A stretch of 64,000 bases of DNA from Candidatus Bathyarchaeota archaeon (GTDB lineage: Archaea; Thermoproteota; Bathyarchaeia; Bathyarchaeales; Bathycorpusculaceae). The DNA lies in contig JAOZHS010000002.1 in NCBI GenBank assembly GCA_026014745.1, positions 310,001 through 374,000 of the forward strand. The letters are read 5' to 3'. Numbering within the stretch: the stretch's first letter is position 1; each line of letters begins with the position of its first letter. Positions 1 to 8,437 of this stretch are shown here, piece after piece. Position numbers and translations under genes: made by a program. The notes beneath the pieces are model-generated. The model was given only the letters and a program-made list of their open reading frames with translations. It was not told the DNA's origin and ran no database searches.

Positions 1-208
1 CGCCCTCAGTTTTCTCGATGCGGTACCCTTGTTTTTGGAGTTTCCAAAACCAGTCTCTAAGCAGCGTGTATTGGAGGTAGGTTGTTTTTGCTTCGACGCC
101 GTTTCTAAACTTGATGGTTTGAGGGGTGGACGAGTTTCTTAGCTGCATGACAGCCCAAAAGCTGCGCGTTGTTTGAATCGTTCGGTACAAGCCACTTAGT
201 GTTGGCAT
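1..208 (-). CDS. Partial protein, possibly FkbM-type methyltransferase N-terminus
   Basis: An open frame starts at ATG 208 and runs off the left edge of the window, so about 69 N-terminal residues are visible. The peptide contains IKFRNGVEAKTT followed by YTLLRDWFW, resembling the FRNG...RD pattern that precedes the methyltransferase fold in many archaeal FkbM-family proteins. That match is from memory and is weak. It lies 70 bases downstream of the HxlR-type regulator on the same strand and could share its transcript. The catalytic part is outside the window, so function stays tentative. Confidence 0.45.
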   Translation of the reverse strand, partial: MPTLSGLYRTIQTTRSFWAVMQLRNSSTPQTIKFRNGVEAKTTYLQYTLLRDWFWKLQKQGYRIEKTEG

Positions 209-278
209 ATAGCACTCCAAATTAAGTCAGGGTGTAGGCATAAACATTTTTCGTTTGTCGTATCAAACCAAAAAAGGG

Positions 279-710
279 TTAGACAGAACTTGAAGTATAA
301 TACAGCAGCGGCAGCGCTAAAAGTACGGTGTCTTTGCCTTTGGAGGTTAAGGCGTATTCTACTCGAAGCGGCGGACCCGGGGTGACGTTGCGTGTTATGT
401 AGCCGTGTTCTTGGAGCATTTTTAGTTTGCCAGATAAGGTGCGGCTGTTTACGCCTAGGATTTTTTTGATGTTGCCAAAGCCCATGGTGTTTTTTAGGAT
501 TAGGGTGTAGAGGATTTCGAGGCTCCATTTTTGGAAGAGGAGGTTGAAGCTGTCTTGGAGGCTTTCGACTTCGTCTTTGAGTTCTTGGGGAGTGATTTTT
601 TGGGTTTTTATGATGTCGTTGAAGACGACTTCTACGCCTTGGAGCACGTGGGTCATGCGTTCTTCGACGATTTTTCGGAATTCTGCACTTAGGGTTAGGG
701 GGGCGCTCAT
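279..710 (-). CDS. HxlR-family winged-helix transcriptional regulator
   Basis: The 143-residue protein carries a winged-helix DNA-binding domain from about residue 58 onward. The segment WSLEILYTLILKNTMGFGNI is followed by an ILGVNSRTLSGKLKMLQEHG recognition-helix region and a wing ending in YALTSKGKD, which is typical of HxlR/MarR-like regulators. The N-terminal 50 residues look helical and may help dimerise. It is divergent from the geranylgeranyl reductase gene across a 95-base intergenic region with a small dyad, so it may control that gene or itself. HxlR proteins often sense redox or reactive compounds, but the ligand cannot be read here. No obvious conserved sensor cysteine is present. 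Confidence 0.85.
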   Translation of the reverse strand: MSAPLTLSAEFRKIVEERMTHVLQGVEVVFNDIIKTQKITPQELKDEVESLQDSFNLLFQKWSLEILYTLILKNTMGFGNIKKILGVNSRTLSGKLKMLQEHGYITRNVTPGPPLRVEYALTSKGKDTVLLALPLLYYTSSSV

Positions 711-760
711 GGTTATACTCGGTTGGGTTTAGGTTACTTCACAGTTTATTAAGCTTTACA

Positions 761-776
761 TATACAACATGGTATA
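761..776. promoter_or_regulatory. Candidate operator dyad between HxlR and reductase genes
   Basis: TATAC, six bases, then GTATA forms an exact inverted repeat midway between the two divergent start codons. It overlaps the AT-rich segment (about 754-765) likely to be the TATA box of the reductase gene. A winged-helix dimer bound here could block that promoter. The arms are only five bases, so chance is possible. Confidence 0.35.
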
Positions 777-805
777 CAAAGTAAAGTTACATTGGAGGAT
801 ACATC

Positions 806-2170
806 ATGGAAAAATATGACGCCATAGTTGTAGGCGCAGGCACAGCCGGCTGCCTTGCAGCAAAAACCGTAGCTGAAAAAGGCCTCAAAGTCTGCCTCAT
901 CGAAAAGAAGCCCAAAAGCGAAATCGGAGAAAAAATCTGCGGCGACGCCCTAGGCGACCACCACCTAAACACTCTGGGTCTTGAAAAACCCACAGGCGGC
1001 GAATTAGAAGCCAAAATCGACGGCATCAAAATCTACAGCCCCGACGAAAACACCGTGTTCACCATCGCGGACAAAGACTTCGTCGGCCACATCCTAAACC
1101 GCCGCCTCTTCGGGCAGTGGCTGCTCAAGAAAGCCACCGACGCAGGCGCGCAATTACAGGATAACATGAATTTCCGCAGCCCCATAATCGAAAACGGCGC
1201 AGTCGCGGGCATAACCGTCAAAAACATGAAGACGGGCGCAGTCAAAGAATTGCGCGGCAAAGTAACCATTGACGCGACGGGCTACTTTGGCATGGTCCGC
1301 AAGCAGCTCCCCGCCGAACTCGGCATTGACCGCGAAATCGACAACGCCGACGTGGAAGCTTGCTACCGAGAAATCCGCCAGCTAAAGCAAGAAACAGAGG
1401 ATACTCGTTTCTGCGAAATTTACCTTAACCAACAAGCCTCACCAGGCGGCTACGTCTGGATTTTCCCCAAAGGCGGTGCACGCGTAAACGTAGGCATCGG
1501 CACCTGCATGCGCAAAACAGGCTATCCGAATCCTAAAGAGCAACTCTACAAAACCGCGTTTAGCAAACCCATGTTCGACGGTAGCCTCGTGTTGACGGGC
1601 GGCGCATGGTTTGACCCTGTCCGCAGACCACTTGACAACATGGTCGGCAACGGTGTTATGCTGGTCGGCGACGCTGCCTCACTGGTTAATCCGATTCATG
1701 GCGGCGGTATTGGTCCCAGCATGCTCAGCGGATTCTATGCGGGTCAGCAAATCGTCGATGCACTCGGTAAAGGTGAGCCCACCAAAGAGGCGCTGTGGGG
1801 CTACAACAAACGCTACATCAACACCTACGGCAAAAAACAAGGCACCCTCGACATCTTCAAAATCTTCCTCCTATCCTGTAGCGACGACGACTTAAACTAT
1901 GGCATGAACCAAAAACTCATGACCGAAGACGACGTCTTAAAGGCAGGCATGGGCGACGACTTCCACCTCAACATCACCGAAACCGCCAAACGAGTCTTCC
2001 GCGGCATCCGCAAAGTCGGCTTCCTCAACAAACTCCACAACACCGTAAGCATGATGAAAGAGCTAGGCGCACACTACAACACCTACCCCGAAACCCCAGT
2101 CGGCTTCGAAGCATGGCAAGCCCAGACAATAAAGCTGATTGAGGAAGGACACAAAAAACTCGTCGACTAA
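806..2170 (+). CDS. Geranylgeranyl reductase family FAD-dependent oxidoreductase
   Basis: This 454-residue flavoprotein fits the family that saturates the isoprenoid chains of archaeal membrane lipids (digeranylgeranylglycerophospholipid reductase type). The N-terminus has the dinucleotide fold VVGAGTAGCLAA, followed by EKICGDAL, which carries the conserved cysteine region of the family. The second FAD motif is GVMLVGDAASLVNPIHGGGI near residue 285. Total length matches the family. GGAGG at 794-798 sits seven bases before the ATG, fixing the start. A related role, such as menaquinone or other polyprenyl reduction, cannot be excluded because the family has several paralogues per genome. Confidence 0.88.
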   Translation: MEKYDAIVVGAGTAGCLAAKTVAEKGLKVCLIEKKPKSEIGEKICGDALGDHHLNTLGLEKPTGGELEAKIDGIKIYSPDENTVFTIADKDFVGHILNRRLFGQWLLKKATDAGAQLQDNMNFRSPIIENGAVAGITVKNMKTGAVKELRGKVTIDATGYFGMVRKQLPAELGIDREIDNADVEACYREIRQLKQETEDTRFCEIYLNQQASPGGYVWIFPKGGARVNVGIGTCMRKTGYPNPKEQLYKTAFSKPMFDGSLVLTGGAWFDPVRRPLDNMVGNGVMLVGDAASLVNPIHGGGIGPSMLSGFYAGQQIVDALGKGEPTKEALWGYNKRYINTYGKKQGTLDIFKIFLLSCSDDDLNYGMNQKLMTEDDVLKAGMGDDFHLNITETAKRVFRGIRKVGFLNKLHNTVSMMKELGAHYNTYPETPVGFEAWQAQTIKLIEEGHKKLVD

Positions 2171-2187
2171 AACCAACAAAACCAACC

Positions 2188-2206
2188 TTTCTTTTTTTCT
2201 TTATTT
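2188..2206 (+). terminator. T-rich tract after the reductase gene
   Basis: A run dominated by T lies about 18 bases after the stop codon. Archaeal RNA polymerase terminates at such U-tracts without needing a hairpin. Confidence 0.5.
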
Positions 2207-2284
2207 CAAGTCTTATTTTTGCACTTATAGAATGCGTGTCCGTTTGCAGTTGCTGTTCACTGCTTTCCGATGCTTTCAACGAAC

Positions 2285-2390
2285 CTATTTGCAGCCTATT
2301 TGGATCCTATTAGTGGTTCTATGTAGAAACCTAAGAGGGGTAGGTCACTATTGACCCAAAACAAGCCCATTAACATGTTGAAAACCAGTA
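2285..2390 (+). repeat. Dispersed intergenic repeat, copy A
   Basis: This 106-base unit recurs at 61420-61525 with about eight mismatches by eye and, in inverse orientation and more diverged, at 6245-6328. It begins with CCTATTTG-type units spaced 11 bases apart and contains a conserved hairpin ACCTA-loop-TAGGT. It lies between two convergent genes (reductase and MFS exporter). It may be a small RNA gene, a processing or termination element, or a relic of a mobile element; the sequence alone does not decide. Confidence 0.8.
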
Positions 2391-2427
2391 GAAATCCCCG
2401 CTTCAAAAAGTTGGGGGAGGGTGCGGT

Positions 2428-3846
2428 TTATTTGTTGTCGGCTTTTTTGGCTTTAAACGTATAATTCTTGACGGACAGGCTCAACGCAATGATGACTATG
2501 GCTAGGGCGATGGCTACGGCGAAGATGACGTTGAAGGCTGTGGCGTCGGCAAGCACCTCGTTTAGATGCGTCACCGTATAGGTGGACATCAGCGTGGTTG
2601 CGATGACGGGTCCGATGGCGCCGCCGAGGTTGCGTAGCATCGTGTTCATGCCAAACCCTACGGCGACTCGGTCAGGCGGCAACGAAGTCGAAATCATGTT
2701 CACAATCGGAATCGTCAACGAGAGAACGCCGACAAACGCAACGGCGGAGTTAAGCATCAAATTCAGCGGCGAAGAACGCTCAAAAATGAACATCAACAAC
2801 CCCAAAATGCTCACCACTGCGCCCACCAGGAGAATGGGCTTAGGCCCGATTCGGATAACCAGCTTACCCATCAAGGGCCCCATGAACAGCATAATAAACG
2901 TGCCCGGCGCTAACGTCAACCCCGTCGCCACAATATCGAGCCCCAACCCGTAAGGCGTCGGCTGCTGGGCATAGTAAACCACGGCGAAGAACAGCAAAAA
3001 CATCACCAAATTCGTGATTATACCGACGAGGTTGGCTACTAGGACGTTGCGGATTTTTAGCAGCCCCAACTCTATTAGCGGGTGGGAACTGCGATTTTCG
3101 TACACAAAAAAGCCCACCGTCAAAATCGCGCCAACGATGAGTATGACTAAGTTTTGCAAAGAAGCCCACCCCGACGTCGGCGCATTCGTGATGTAGAGCA
3201 AAATCAGCACAATACCAGCCATAAGCATCGAGACGCCCACATAGTCCACTTTGCTTTTCTGCCCCGGCACATCCTTCTTAATCATCTTAAACGCCAAAAA
3301 AAACAGCACTATGCTCAAAATCATGGCAGTGTGGAAAGCCCAGTGCCAAGAAAGATCCTGCACAATATAGGCGCCAATGATTAAGCCGATTGCTGCTCCG
3401 ATGGCGAAGGTTCCGCTGATAATCCCCTGCGCGGTTGCGACTTTCTCTTTGGGGTACACGTCGGCGATTATCGCTAACCCCAAGGGCACAATCGCAAATC
3501 CGATGCCTTGAATGGCTCGGGCAAGGATGAGCAGATAGATGTTGGGGGCAAACCCCGCTAAACCCACACCCGCCATATAGAAGAGCAGGACTAAAAGGAA
3601 CGTTTTTTTCTTGCCGTAGATGTCGCCGAGTTTTCCAAATAGGGGGGCTACGGCGGCGCCGACGATGAGGAAGGCGGAGGTTATCCAGGAGGCGGTGGTG
3701 TCGGAAGCGTGGAAGTCGGTTTGGATGTTGGGGATGCCAGGGATGACCATGGTTTCGACGTAGTTGACGAGTAGGCTGACGGCGGTTACGGTTAGGAGGA
3801 TTTGGGTGGCGTAATGGCTTGGGCTGGGGGATTTGGTTTTGTTCAA
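2428..3846 (-). CDS. MFS exporter, DHA2 (14-helix) drug-transporter type
   Basis: The 472-residue protein is almost wholly hydrophobic and shows about 14 predicted membrane helices, as in the EmrB/QacA branch of the major facilitator superfamily. The loop after the second helix has GKLGDIYGKKK, the MFS motif A. Helix 5 has GPA-like small residues (GTFAIGAAIGLIIGAYI), resembling antiporter motif C. A proton-driven efflux pump for hydrophobic compounds is the likely role; the substrate is unknown. The start is a TTG. The gene is divergent from the CorA fusion gene, with a 238-base AT-rich spacer that must hold both promoters. Confidence 0.85.
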   Translation of the reverse strand: MNKTKSPSPSHYATQILLTVTAVSLLVNYVETMVIPGIPNIQTDFHASDTTASWITSAFLIVGAAVAPLFGKLGDIYGKKKTFLLVLLFYMAGVGLAGFAPNIYLLILARAIQGIGFAIVPLGLAIIADVYPKEKVATAQGIISGTFAIGAAIGLIIGAYIVQDLSWHWAFHTAMILSIVLFFLAFKMIKKDVPGQKSKVDYVGVSMLMAGIVLILLYITNAPTSGWASLQNLVILIVGAILTVGFFVYENRSSHPLIELGLLKIRNVLVANLVGIITNLVMFLLFFAVVYYAQQPTPYGLGLDIVATGLTLAPGTFIMLFMGPLMGKLVIRIGPKPILLVGAVVSILGLLMFIFERSSPLNLMLNSAVAFVGVLSLTIPIVNMISTSLPPDRVAVGFGMNTMLRNLGGAIGPVIATTLMSTYTVTHLNEVLADATAFNVIFAVAIALAIVIIALSLSVKNYTFKAKKADNK

Positions 3847-4084
3847 AAGTGTTTCGCCTTGGCTGGCGGTTGGGGTTCCACTGGCGTGGTGGTGGACCGT
3901 TGGACTGTTGGTCAGCCAATTATGCCAGAGTAATCGTTGGATATAAACAAGTCGCGGTTTGGTCAGCTGTTTGTTGTTTATTAATCAAACAAGCAACCAT
4001 ATACACGCTACATATAATAATTTTAAGCTATAGCTGAATTGTTTGATGCAGTTTTAAGCGAAGCTTTATCAATTAAGCTTTGCC

Positions 4085-5566
4085 ATGCTAGAGTATATGA
4101 GCACCCAAGCTTCTATGGAGCCCTTACCCCGTTCGCTCTACCCCCCAAAAGCAGACCCCCGAGCAGCCATGCGAGAAATGGTCGACGCAGTATTCAACGA
4201 CAAATTCATGATAATCATCTCCACCATAATTATACCCATCATCTTAATCAACTACTTCTTCACCGTCACCCCCCAAGGCCAAAGCTTCCTCGACATCACC
4301 GACTGGACCATCGTCATAATATTTGAGGTCGAATACTTCTCCAAACTCTACCTCGCCCCCAACCGCTGGGAACACTTCAAATCCCCCTGGCACCTAGTCG
4401 ACCTCTTCATAATCACCATCCCCCTCATCCAAATAACACAAGTTTTTAGCTTCGCACTCCCAAGCCACCCCACGCTTCTGCTTAGGCTCCTAACCATCCC
4501 CCGCGTCTTCGCCGTCGGCAGCCGCGCCGCCATAGGACGAAGAACCAAAGGCACCACCGCAGGCGTCACCAGCCAACAGCCAAACACCATCATCCAGCTA
4601 GTCGACATAAACCAAAAAACCACAACCCCCATCAGCTGGGATGAACTGCAATCCCGCCTCGTCAACGACCCAACCCAAGAATGGATAGACATACACGATA
4701 TATCCGACGAAGGCTTCGCCCAGCTAAGCAACATGCTAAACATTCCCGAAGCCCAATTCAGGGGCAACCTCATTGACGAAATCTATCCCCACCTTGATCA
4801 TTCTGAAAACGTCAGTTTGCTGTTTTTGCAGTCAGGCAAAATCATCTACCCCAAAACGTCCGCGAATTACTTAACCATAGTCCGCTCAGGCATCATCGTA
4901 ATCAACCGCAAAAACAAAATCTTAACAGTCTCTAAACATAACGTTGACTTGCCAGACAAGGTATTTCGCAACTTGCCAAAGACCACTGTGGAAGGCAACG
5001 TTGTCGCAACCACGCTTTTTAGCATCCTTATGAACGTTTTAAATGACTACAAAGCGCTCCTATCCGAAGTTGAGATGGAAGTCATCAAAATCGGTGACCT
5101 GCCAAAATCTAGGTTGCCGCAGGATTTTTTGGAGCGGATGTATCGCTTCGGCAAAGAGGTGGGCCGCGTCGCCTCTAATATTGTTCACTTCAAAGAGATG
5201 CTTAGCCTCATAAACACCGGAAACATTTTCGTGGAGCGGTTTGACCACAAAACTGAACAAGCCTTCCACATCCTGCAGGATACCACACAGTTTCTAAACG
5301 AGATAGCCGATGACGTCACGGGCAGTTTGCAGTCCATAATTGACCTCTACATCAACCAGACATCATTTGATACGAATCGGATTCTCAAAATTTTAGCGGT
5401 CATCACGGCGTTGGCGATTTTTCCCTCGGCAATCGGCGGCATTTTGGGTATGAACCTGCTTGATGTACCCTACACGGCGGTGTTGTGGCAGATTGTTATG
5501 GTTATTTGTTTAATCATGTTTTTCATGGGGTATGCGTGTTTGAAGCTGGGTTGGCTTAAAACGTAG
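4085..5566 (+). CDS. Voltage-sensor-like membrane domain fused to CorA-type cation transporter
   Basis: The 493-residue protein has two parts. Residues 41-153 form about four membrane segments resembling an S1-S4 voltage sensor: acidic residues in the second segment (E81, E83), FKSPWHLVDLFII for the third, and LLLRLLTIPRVF with spaced arginines (R134, R140, R147) for the fourth. No pore helices follow. Residues about 166-430 match the cytosolic funnel and long stalk helix of CorA, then two membrane helices with the signature GMN at 455-457 (GILGMNL). CorA proteins form pentameric Mg2+/Co2+ channels. Voltage or membrane control of Mg2+ flux is inference. A second in-frame ATG lies at 4097. Confidence 0.85.
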   Translation: MLEYMSTQASMEPLPRSLYPPKADPRAAMREMVDAVFNDKFMIIISTIIIPIILINYFFTVTPQGQSFLDITDWTIVIIFEVEYFSKLYLAPNRWEHFKSPWHLVDLFIITIPLIQITQVFSFALPSHPTLLLRLLTIPRVFAVGSRAAIGRRTKGTTAGVTSQQPNTIIQLVDINQKTTTPISWDELQSRLVNDPTQEWIDIHDISDEGFAQLSNMLNIPEAQFRGNLIDEIYPHLDHSENVSLLFLQSGKIIYPKTSANYLTIVRSGIIVINRKNKILTVSKHNVDLPDKVFRNLPKTTVEGNVVATTLFSILMNVLNDYKALLSEVEMEVIKIGDLPKSRLPQDFLERMYRFGKEVGRVASNIVHFKEMLSLINTGNIFVERFDHKTEQAFHILQDTTQFLNEIADDVTGSLQSIIDLYINQTSFDTNRILKILAVITALAIFPSAIGGILGMNLLDVPYTAVLWQIVMVICLIMFFMGYACLKLGWLKT

Positions 5567-5632
5567 CAGTTTATGCCTTGAAGGTAAAAGGCTTAAATTC
5601 AAAATTGACGTTGCATAGTTTGGTGAAGAAAT

Positions 5633-5983
5633 TTGGTTTATTGCTCTAACTGTGGCTCAAAAATAGATGATGAATCATTCTTCTGTCCCAAATGCGGCAC
5701 CCGCACGCCCAAGGGTAAAGCCGCAAACGCAGCCTACCCAACTGATGAACTCCGAGACGCCTTCTATCAAGTCGGAGTCGAAGTCGAGAAAGCATTCACC
5801 CTAGCAGCCCACGAAATGCATGCTGCCTTCAAAAGAGTCAGCGAAGACATCAACCAAAAACACGCCACCACCCAAGGCGGCACAATCTGCTCCAAATGCG
5901 GCACCCGAAACCCCGAAGGCTCAGACTTCTGCAGCAGCTGCGGCGCAAAAATCGAAACCGAAGCATCCACCACAACCACATAA
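5633..5983 (+). CDS. Double zinc-ribbon protein
   Basis: The 116-residue protein has two short zinc ribbons at its ends: YCSNCGSKIDDESFFCPKCG at the N-terminus and ICSKCGTRNPEGSDFCSSCG near residue 86. Between them is a charged helical segment of about 50 residues. Such proteins are common in archaea, often as adaptor or regulatory modules, but no specific role can be assigned. The start is TTG, supported by GGTGA seven bases upstream. It ends in a threonine-rich tail. It lies 66 bases after the CorA fusion and may be co-transcribed with it. Confidence 0.75.
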   Translation: MVYCSNCGSKIDDESFFCPKCGTRTPKGKAANAAYPTDELRDAFYQVGVEVEKAFTLAAHEMHAAFKRVSEDINQKHATTQGGTICSKCGTRNPEGSDFCSSCGAKIETEASTTTT

Positions 5984-6007
5984 TCCCACTTTTTTGGATA
6001 GGTTCTT

Positions 6008-6226
6008 TTGGAAAAATCATCCCGAAATCGAGGAATCAAAGCAGATGCCTTACTTTGCCCTAGCTGCTGCGTAGAATATGTGGCAGTAAAGTTTGATCTT
6101 GACATAGACGGCAGTATCCTACATGATGTAGACGCACTCAAGTGCCCATCGTGTGGGGAGGAGATGTTTACGCCTCAGCAGCTACAGACAATACAAAAAC
6201 GCAGCGAAAACGCCTCTAAACCTTAA
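6008..6226 (+). CDS. Small YgiT-like zinc-finger protein
   Basis: The 72-residue frame has two CPxC knuckles, LLCPSC near residue 16 and ALKCPSCGEEMF near residue 45, ending in a helix LQTIQKR. The second half resembles YgiT/MqsA-type zinc fingers, known as antitoxin N-termini, but no partner toxin is adjacent. The start codon is uncertain: TTG 6008 has only a weak upstream GGATAGG, and no ATG occurs in frame. It is probably co-transcribed with the preceding zinc-ribbon gene. Confidence 0.6.
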   Translation: MEKSSRNRGIKADALLCPSCCVEYVAVKFDLDIDGSILHDVDALKCPSCGEEMFTPQQLQTIQKRSENASKP

Positions 6227-6244
6227 ATTTCCGAAAAACTATTG

Positions 6245-6328
6245 ATGCGCTAAAAAGCCAATACCGACCTACCCCTCTATAGGTTCTGCATAGAGTTTCT
6301 AATAGCATCCAAATAGGCTACAAATAGG
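6245..6328 (-). repeat. Dispersed intergenic repeat, copy C (inverted, diverged)
   Basis: Read on the minus strand this segment aligns with the repeats at 2285 and 61420: CCTATTTG units 11 bases apart, then the hairpin ACCTA-loop-TAGGT with the flanking GGTCGGTATTGG, and a GCGCAT near the end. The loop differs in length (eight instead of seven bases) while both stem arms are kept. It lies between convergent genes. Confidence 0.7.
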
Positions 6329-6349
6329 TTAAAGTCCGAAGCTGACAAG

Positions 6350-8437
6350 TTAGCGTTCGATGGAGATTTTGCTTATTGAAGCTTCTTTCTCCAGAACTAC
6401 CACATGTTCAGCTTTAGCAGCAAATGCCTCGCTGTGGGTGACGGCGATGATTTGTTCGATGGCTTTGAATCGGCTAATGGCGTCGGCTAAACGTTCGATG
6501 CTGCCGTCTTCGCTGCCCAAGTTCTCTGTTGGCTCATCCAAAACCAACATGCTCAAACCGTGCCCCGTCCGCGACTGCATAATAAGTTGCCCAAGCCCCA
6601 ACCGATACGCAAACGCCAACAACGTGCGTTCGCCGCCAGAGAGGTTGCTGACTTCCCGATTCTGCCCCGACTCACTTTTCACAAATGGCGTATAAGATTC
6701 GTCAATGAGAACGTTTAGCAGGGGAGTTTCGCCGCCTACTAAACTGTCAAGTACCTGCTGGACAAAATTACGCAGCACCTTGACGTATTCTCCTCTGAGT
6801 TTGGGTTGAATGCTGCGGTAGGCATCTCGGATGGCAGTGAGAAGTTCGGCGGTTTTTTGTATTTTTTGCATGCGGTCAAGTTTTTCTTGAGCTTGATTAA
6901 TGCGCTCTTTTGTGTCGTCTAGGCGGCGTGATAGGTCTTGTTTGCGGTTTTCTTTGGTGCGTAAATCCGATTCGATGGCAAAAACCTGCTTTAAGGCTTG
7001 GTCGCGCTGCAGGCGTGCGGCGTCCACGTCTTGGAGGTTAAATCTGCCGATTTCTAGCTGAACCGCCGCTAATTCTTGGCGCAATTCGCCGTCTGACCTT
7101 TGTTTTTGCACAAACTCCTCAGAAAGGTGGGATAGGTTAGTTTCTTCTTCAGCTATGCGCGACTTCAAATCCGTCTCCTTGGTGAGGCAGGTTTGGAGGT
7201 TGGTGCAGGCTTCGGATGCTTGGGTTTTGCTTTTCTGCAAATCCGCTACTTGAAGCCGAAGCAAGTTGATGTTTTTTTGGCGTTCTTGGTTCTCGTGTTC
7301 TATGCGGTGCATGAGATCAGTTTTATAATCACCCGTCAGGGGCTGGATACAGAGGGGACACATGTCCTCTTTCTCCAACGACACAGCACGTTTCTGGTCC
7401 TGCTGCATACTACGGGCGGTGGCTTCCTGCTCAGCACGCAAGGTACTGATTTTATCATCAAACCCAGCCAGACAAACCCGCAACTCCTCAACCGAGAGGT
7501 TTGGCGCCAGCCCCACCTGCGTAAGCTTCTCGATGCAAACCTTAATTTGGGTTTGCAAAGATGTTTGGCGTTGGATAAGGTTGTCGAGTATTGTTTTTTT
7601 GCCCTCTAAGCGTTCCGTGAGTGAGGCGAGGTTGTTGGTTGTGTTTTGGATGTTTGCGTTTAGGCGGGCTTCTTTGCGTTTGAGTTCCTCGACAGCGAGT
7701 TTTTTGTCCTCGAGCGCTTTGAGTTTTACATTAGCTTCTTCAAGTAGCTGTTTGGCGATCTCAACCCGTTGCTTTTGGTCCTCTAAATCTATCTCTAAAA
7801 GCGTGAAATCTTCGCTTGCCCGATTATAATCAGCGTTAAGCTTCTCTAACCCGTTGACGTCAGGGTCTTTTTCGTATATGCGCTTTTCGGTTTCGTAGTC
7901 GCGTTGGTATTGGGCGATGTTGGTCCATGCTTCCTCATAATCAGATAAGCCGAAGAGTTCGTCAAGTTTTCTTTGGCGGTCCCGAGGCGTAACATCCAAC
8001 AGTTCCTTGAGGTGCTCTTGGCGGAACCAAACAATTTCACGGTACAAATCCTTGTCTAATCCCGTGATGGCTTTGAGTTGCTCAGCTACCGCGTCGGTTT
8101 TTGAGCAGGCAAGAAGCCGCTCGTCTTCAAAGAGTTTGAGCTGCTCCACATCTTGACTAATACCCTTGCCTTTGCGTCGGAGTCCACGGACAAGTTTGTA
8201 GGTGCTGCCGTTATGGCTAAACTGCACCGTAACCTTTGCCGCCTCCGCGTTTTCCCGCAGCAAATATTCAAAACCCCGACTCACCGAATCGCCAAACAAC
8301 GCAAAATCCAACGCATAGAGCACACTGGATTTGCCGCAGCCTAACCCGCCGACGAGACAGTTGAAGCCGCGGGTGAAGGGTACTGTGGATTTTTGGTGGC
8401 TGCGGATGTTTTCAAGTTGGACGATTTCGATTTTCAT
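6350..8437 (-). CDS. rad50: Rad50 DNA repair ATPase
   Basis: This 695-residue SMC-like ATPase works with Mre11 to process DNA double-strand breaks. The Walker A GGLGCGKSS is at residues 30-38, the ABC signature LSGGE near 599, and Walker B MLVLDEPTE near 632. The centre is a coiled coil interrupted by a zinc hook, CPLC at 360-363. Its length is below the roughly 850-900 residues of well-studied archaeal Rad50, so the coiled-coil arms are short. Its ATG overlaps the mre11 stop in an ATGA, indicating translational coupling. Confidence 0.93.
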   Translation of the reverse strand: MKIEIVQLENIRSHQKSTVPFTRGFNCLVGGLGCGKSSVLYALDFALFGDSVSRGFEYLLRENAEAAKVTVQFSHNGSTYKLVRGLRRKGKGISQDVEQLKLFEDERLLACSKTDAVAEQLKAITGLDKDLYREIVWFRQEHLKELLDVTPRDRQRKLDELFGLSDYEEAWTNIAQYQRDYETEKRIYEKDPDVNGLEKLNADYNRASEDFTLLEIDLEDQKQRVEIAKQLLEEANVKLKALEDKKLAVEELKRKEARLNANIQNTTNNLASLTERLEGKKTILDNLIQRQTSLQTQIKVCIEKLTQVGLAPNLSVEELRVCLAGFDDKISTLRAEQEATARSMQQDQKRAVSLEKEDMCPLCIQPLTGDYKTDLMHRIEHENQERQKNINLLRLQVADLQKSKTQASEACTNLQTCLTKETDLKSRIAEEETNLSHLSEEFVQKQRSDGELRQELAAVQLEIGRFNLQDVDAARLQRDQALKQVFAIESDLRTKENRKQDLSRRLDDTKERINQAQEKLDRMQKIQKTAELLTAIRDAYRSIQPKLRGEYVKVLRNFVQQVLDSLVGGETPLLNVLIDESYTPFVKSESGQNREVSNLSGGERTLLAFAYRLGLGQLIMQSRTGHGLSMLVLDEPTENLGSEDGSIERLADAISRFKAIEQIIAVTHSEAFAAKAEHVVVLEKEASISKISIER

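Noticed and set aside
196-528. Open frame antisense to the HxlR-like gene
   Set aside because: Composition is rich in R, H, P and Q as in shadow frames, and the overlapping gene is a clear HxlR family member.
6008-8437. Toxin-antitoxin pair based on the YgiT-like finger protein
   Set aside because: The adjacent gene is rad50 on the opposite strand; no toxin-like frame is present.
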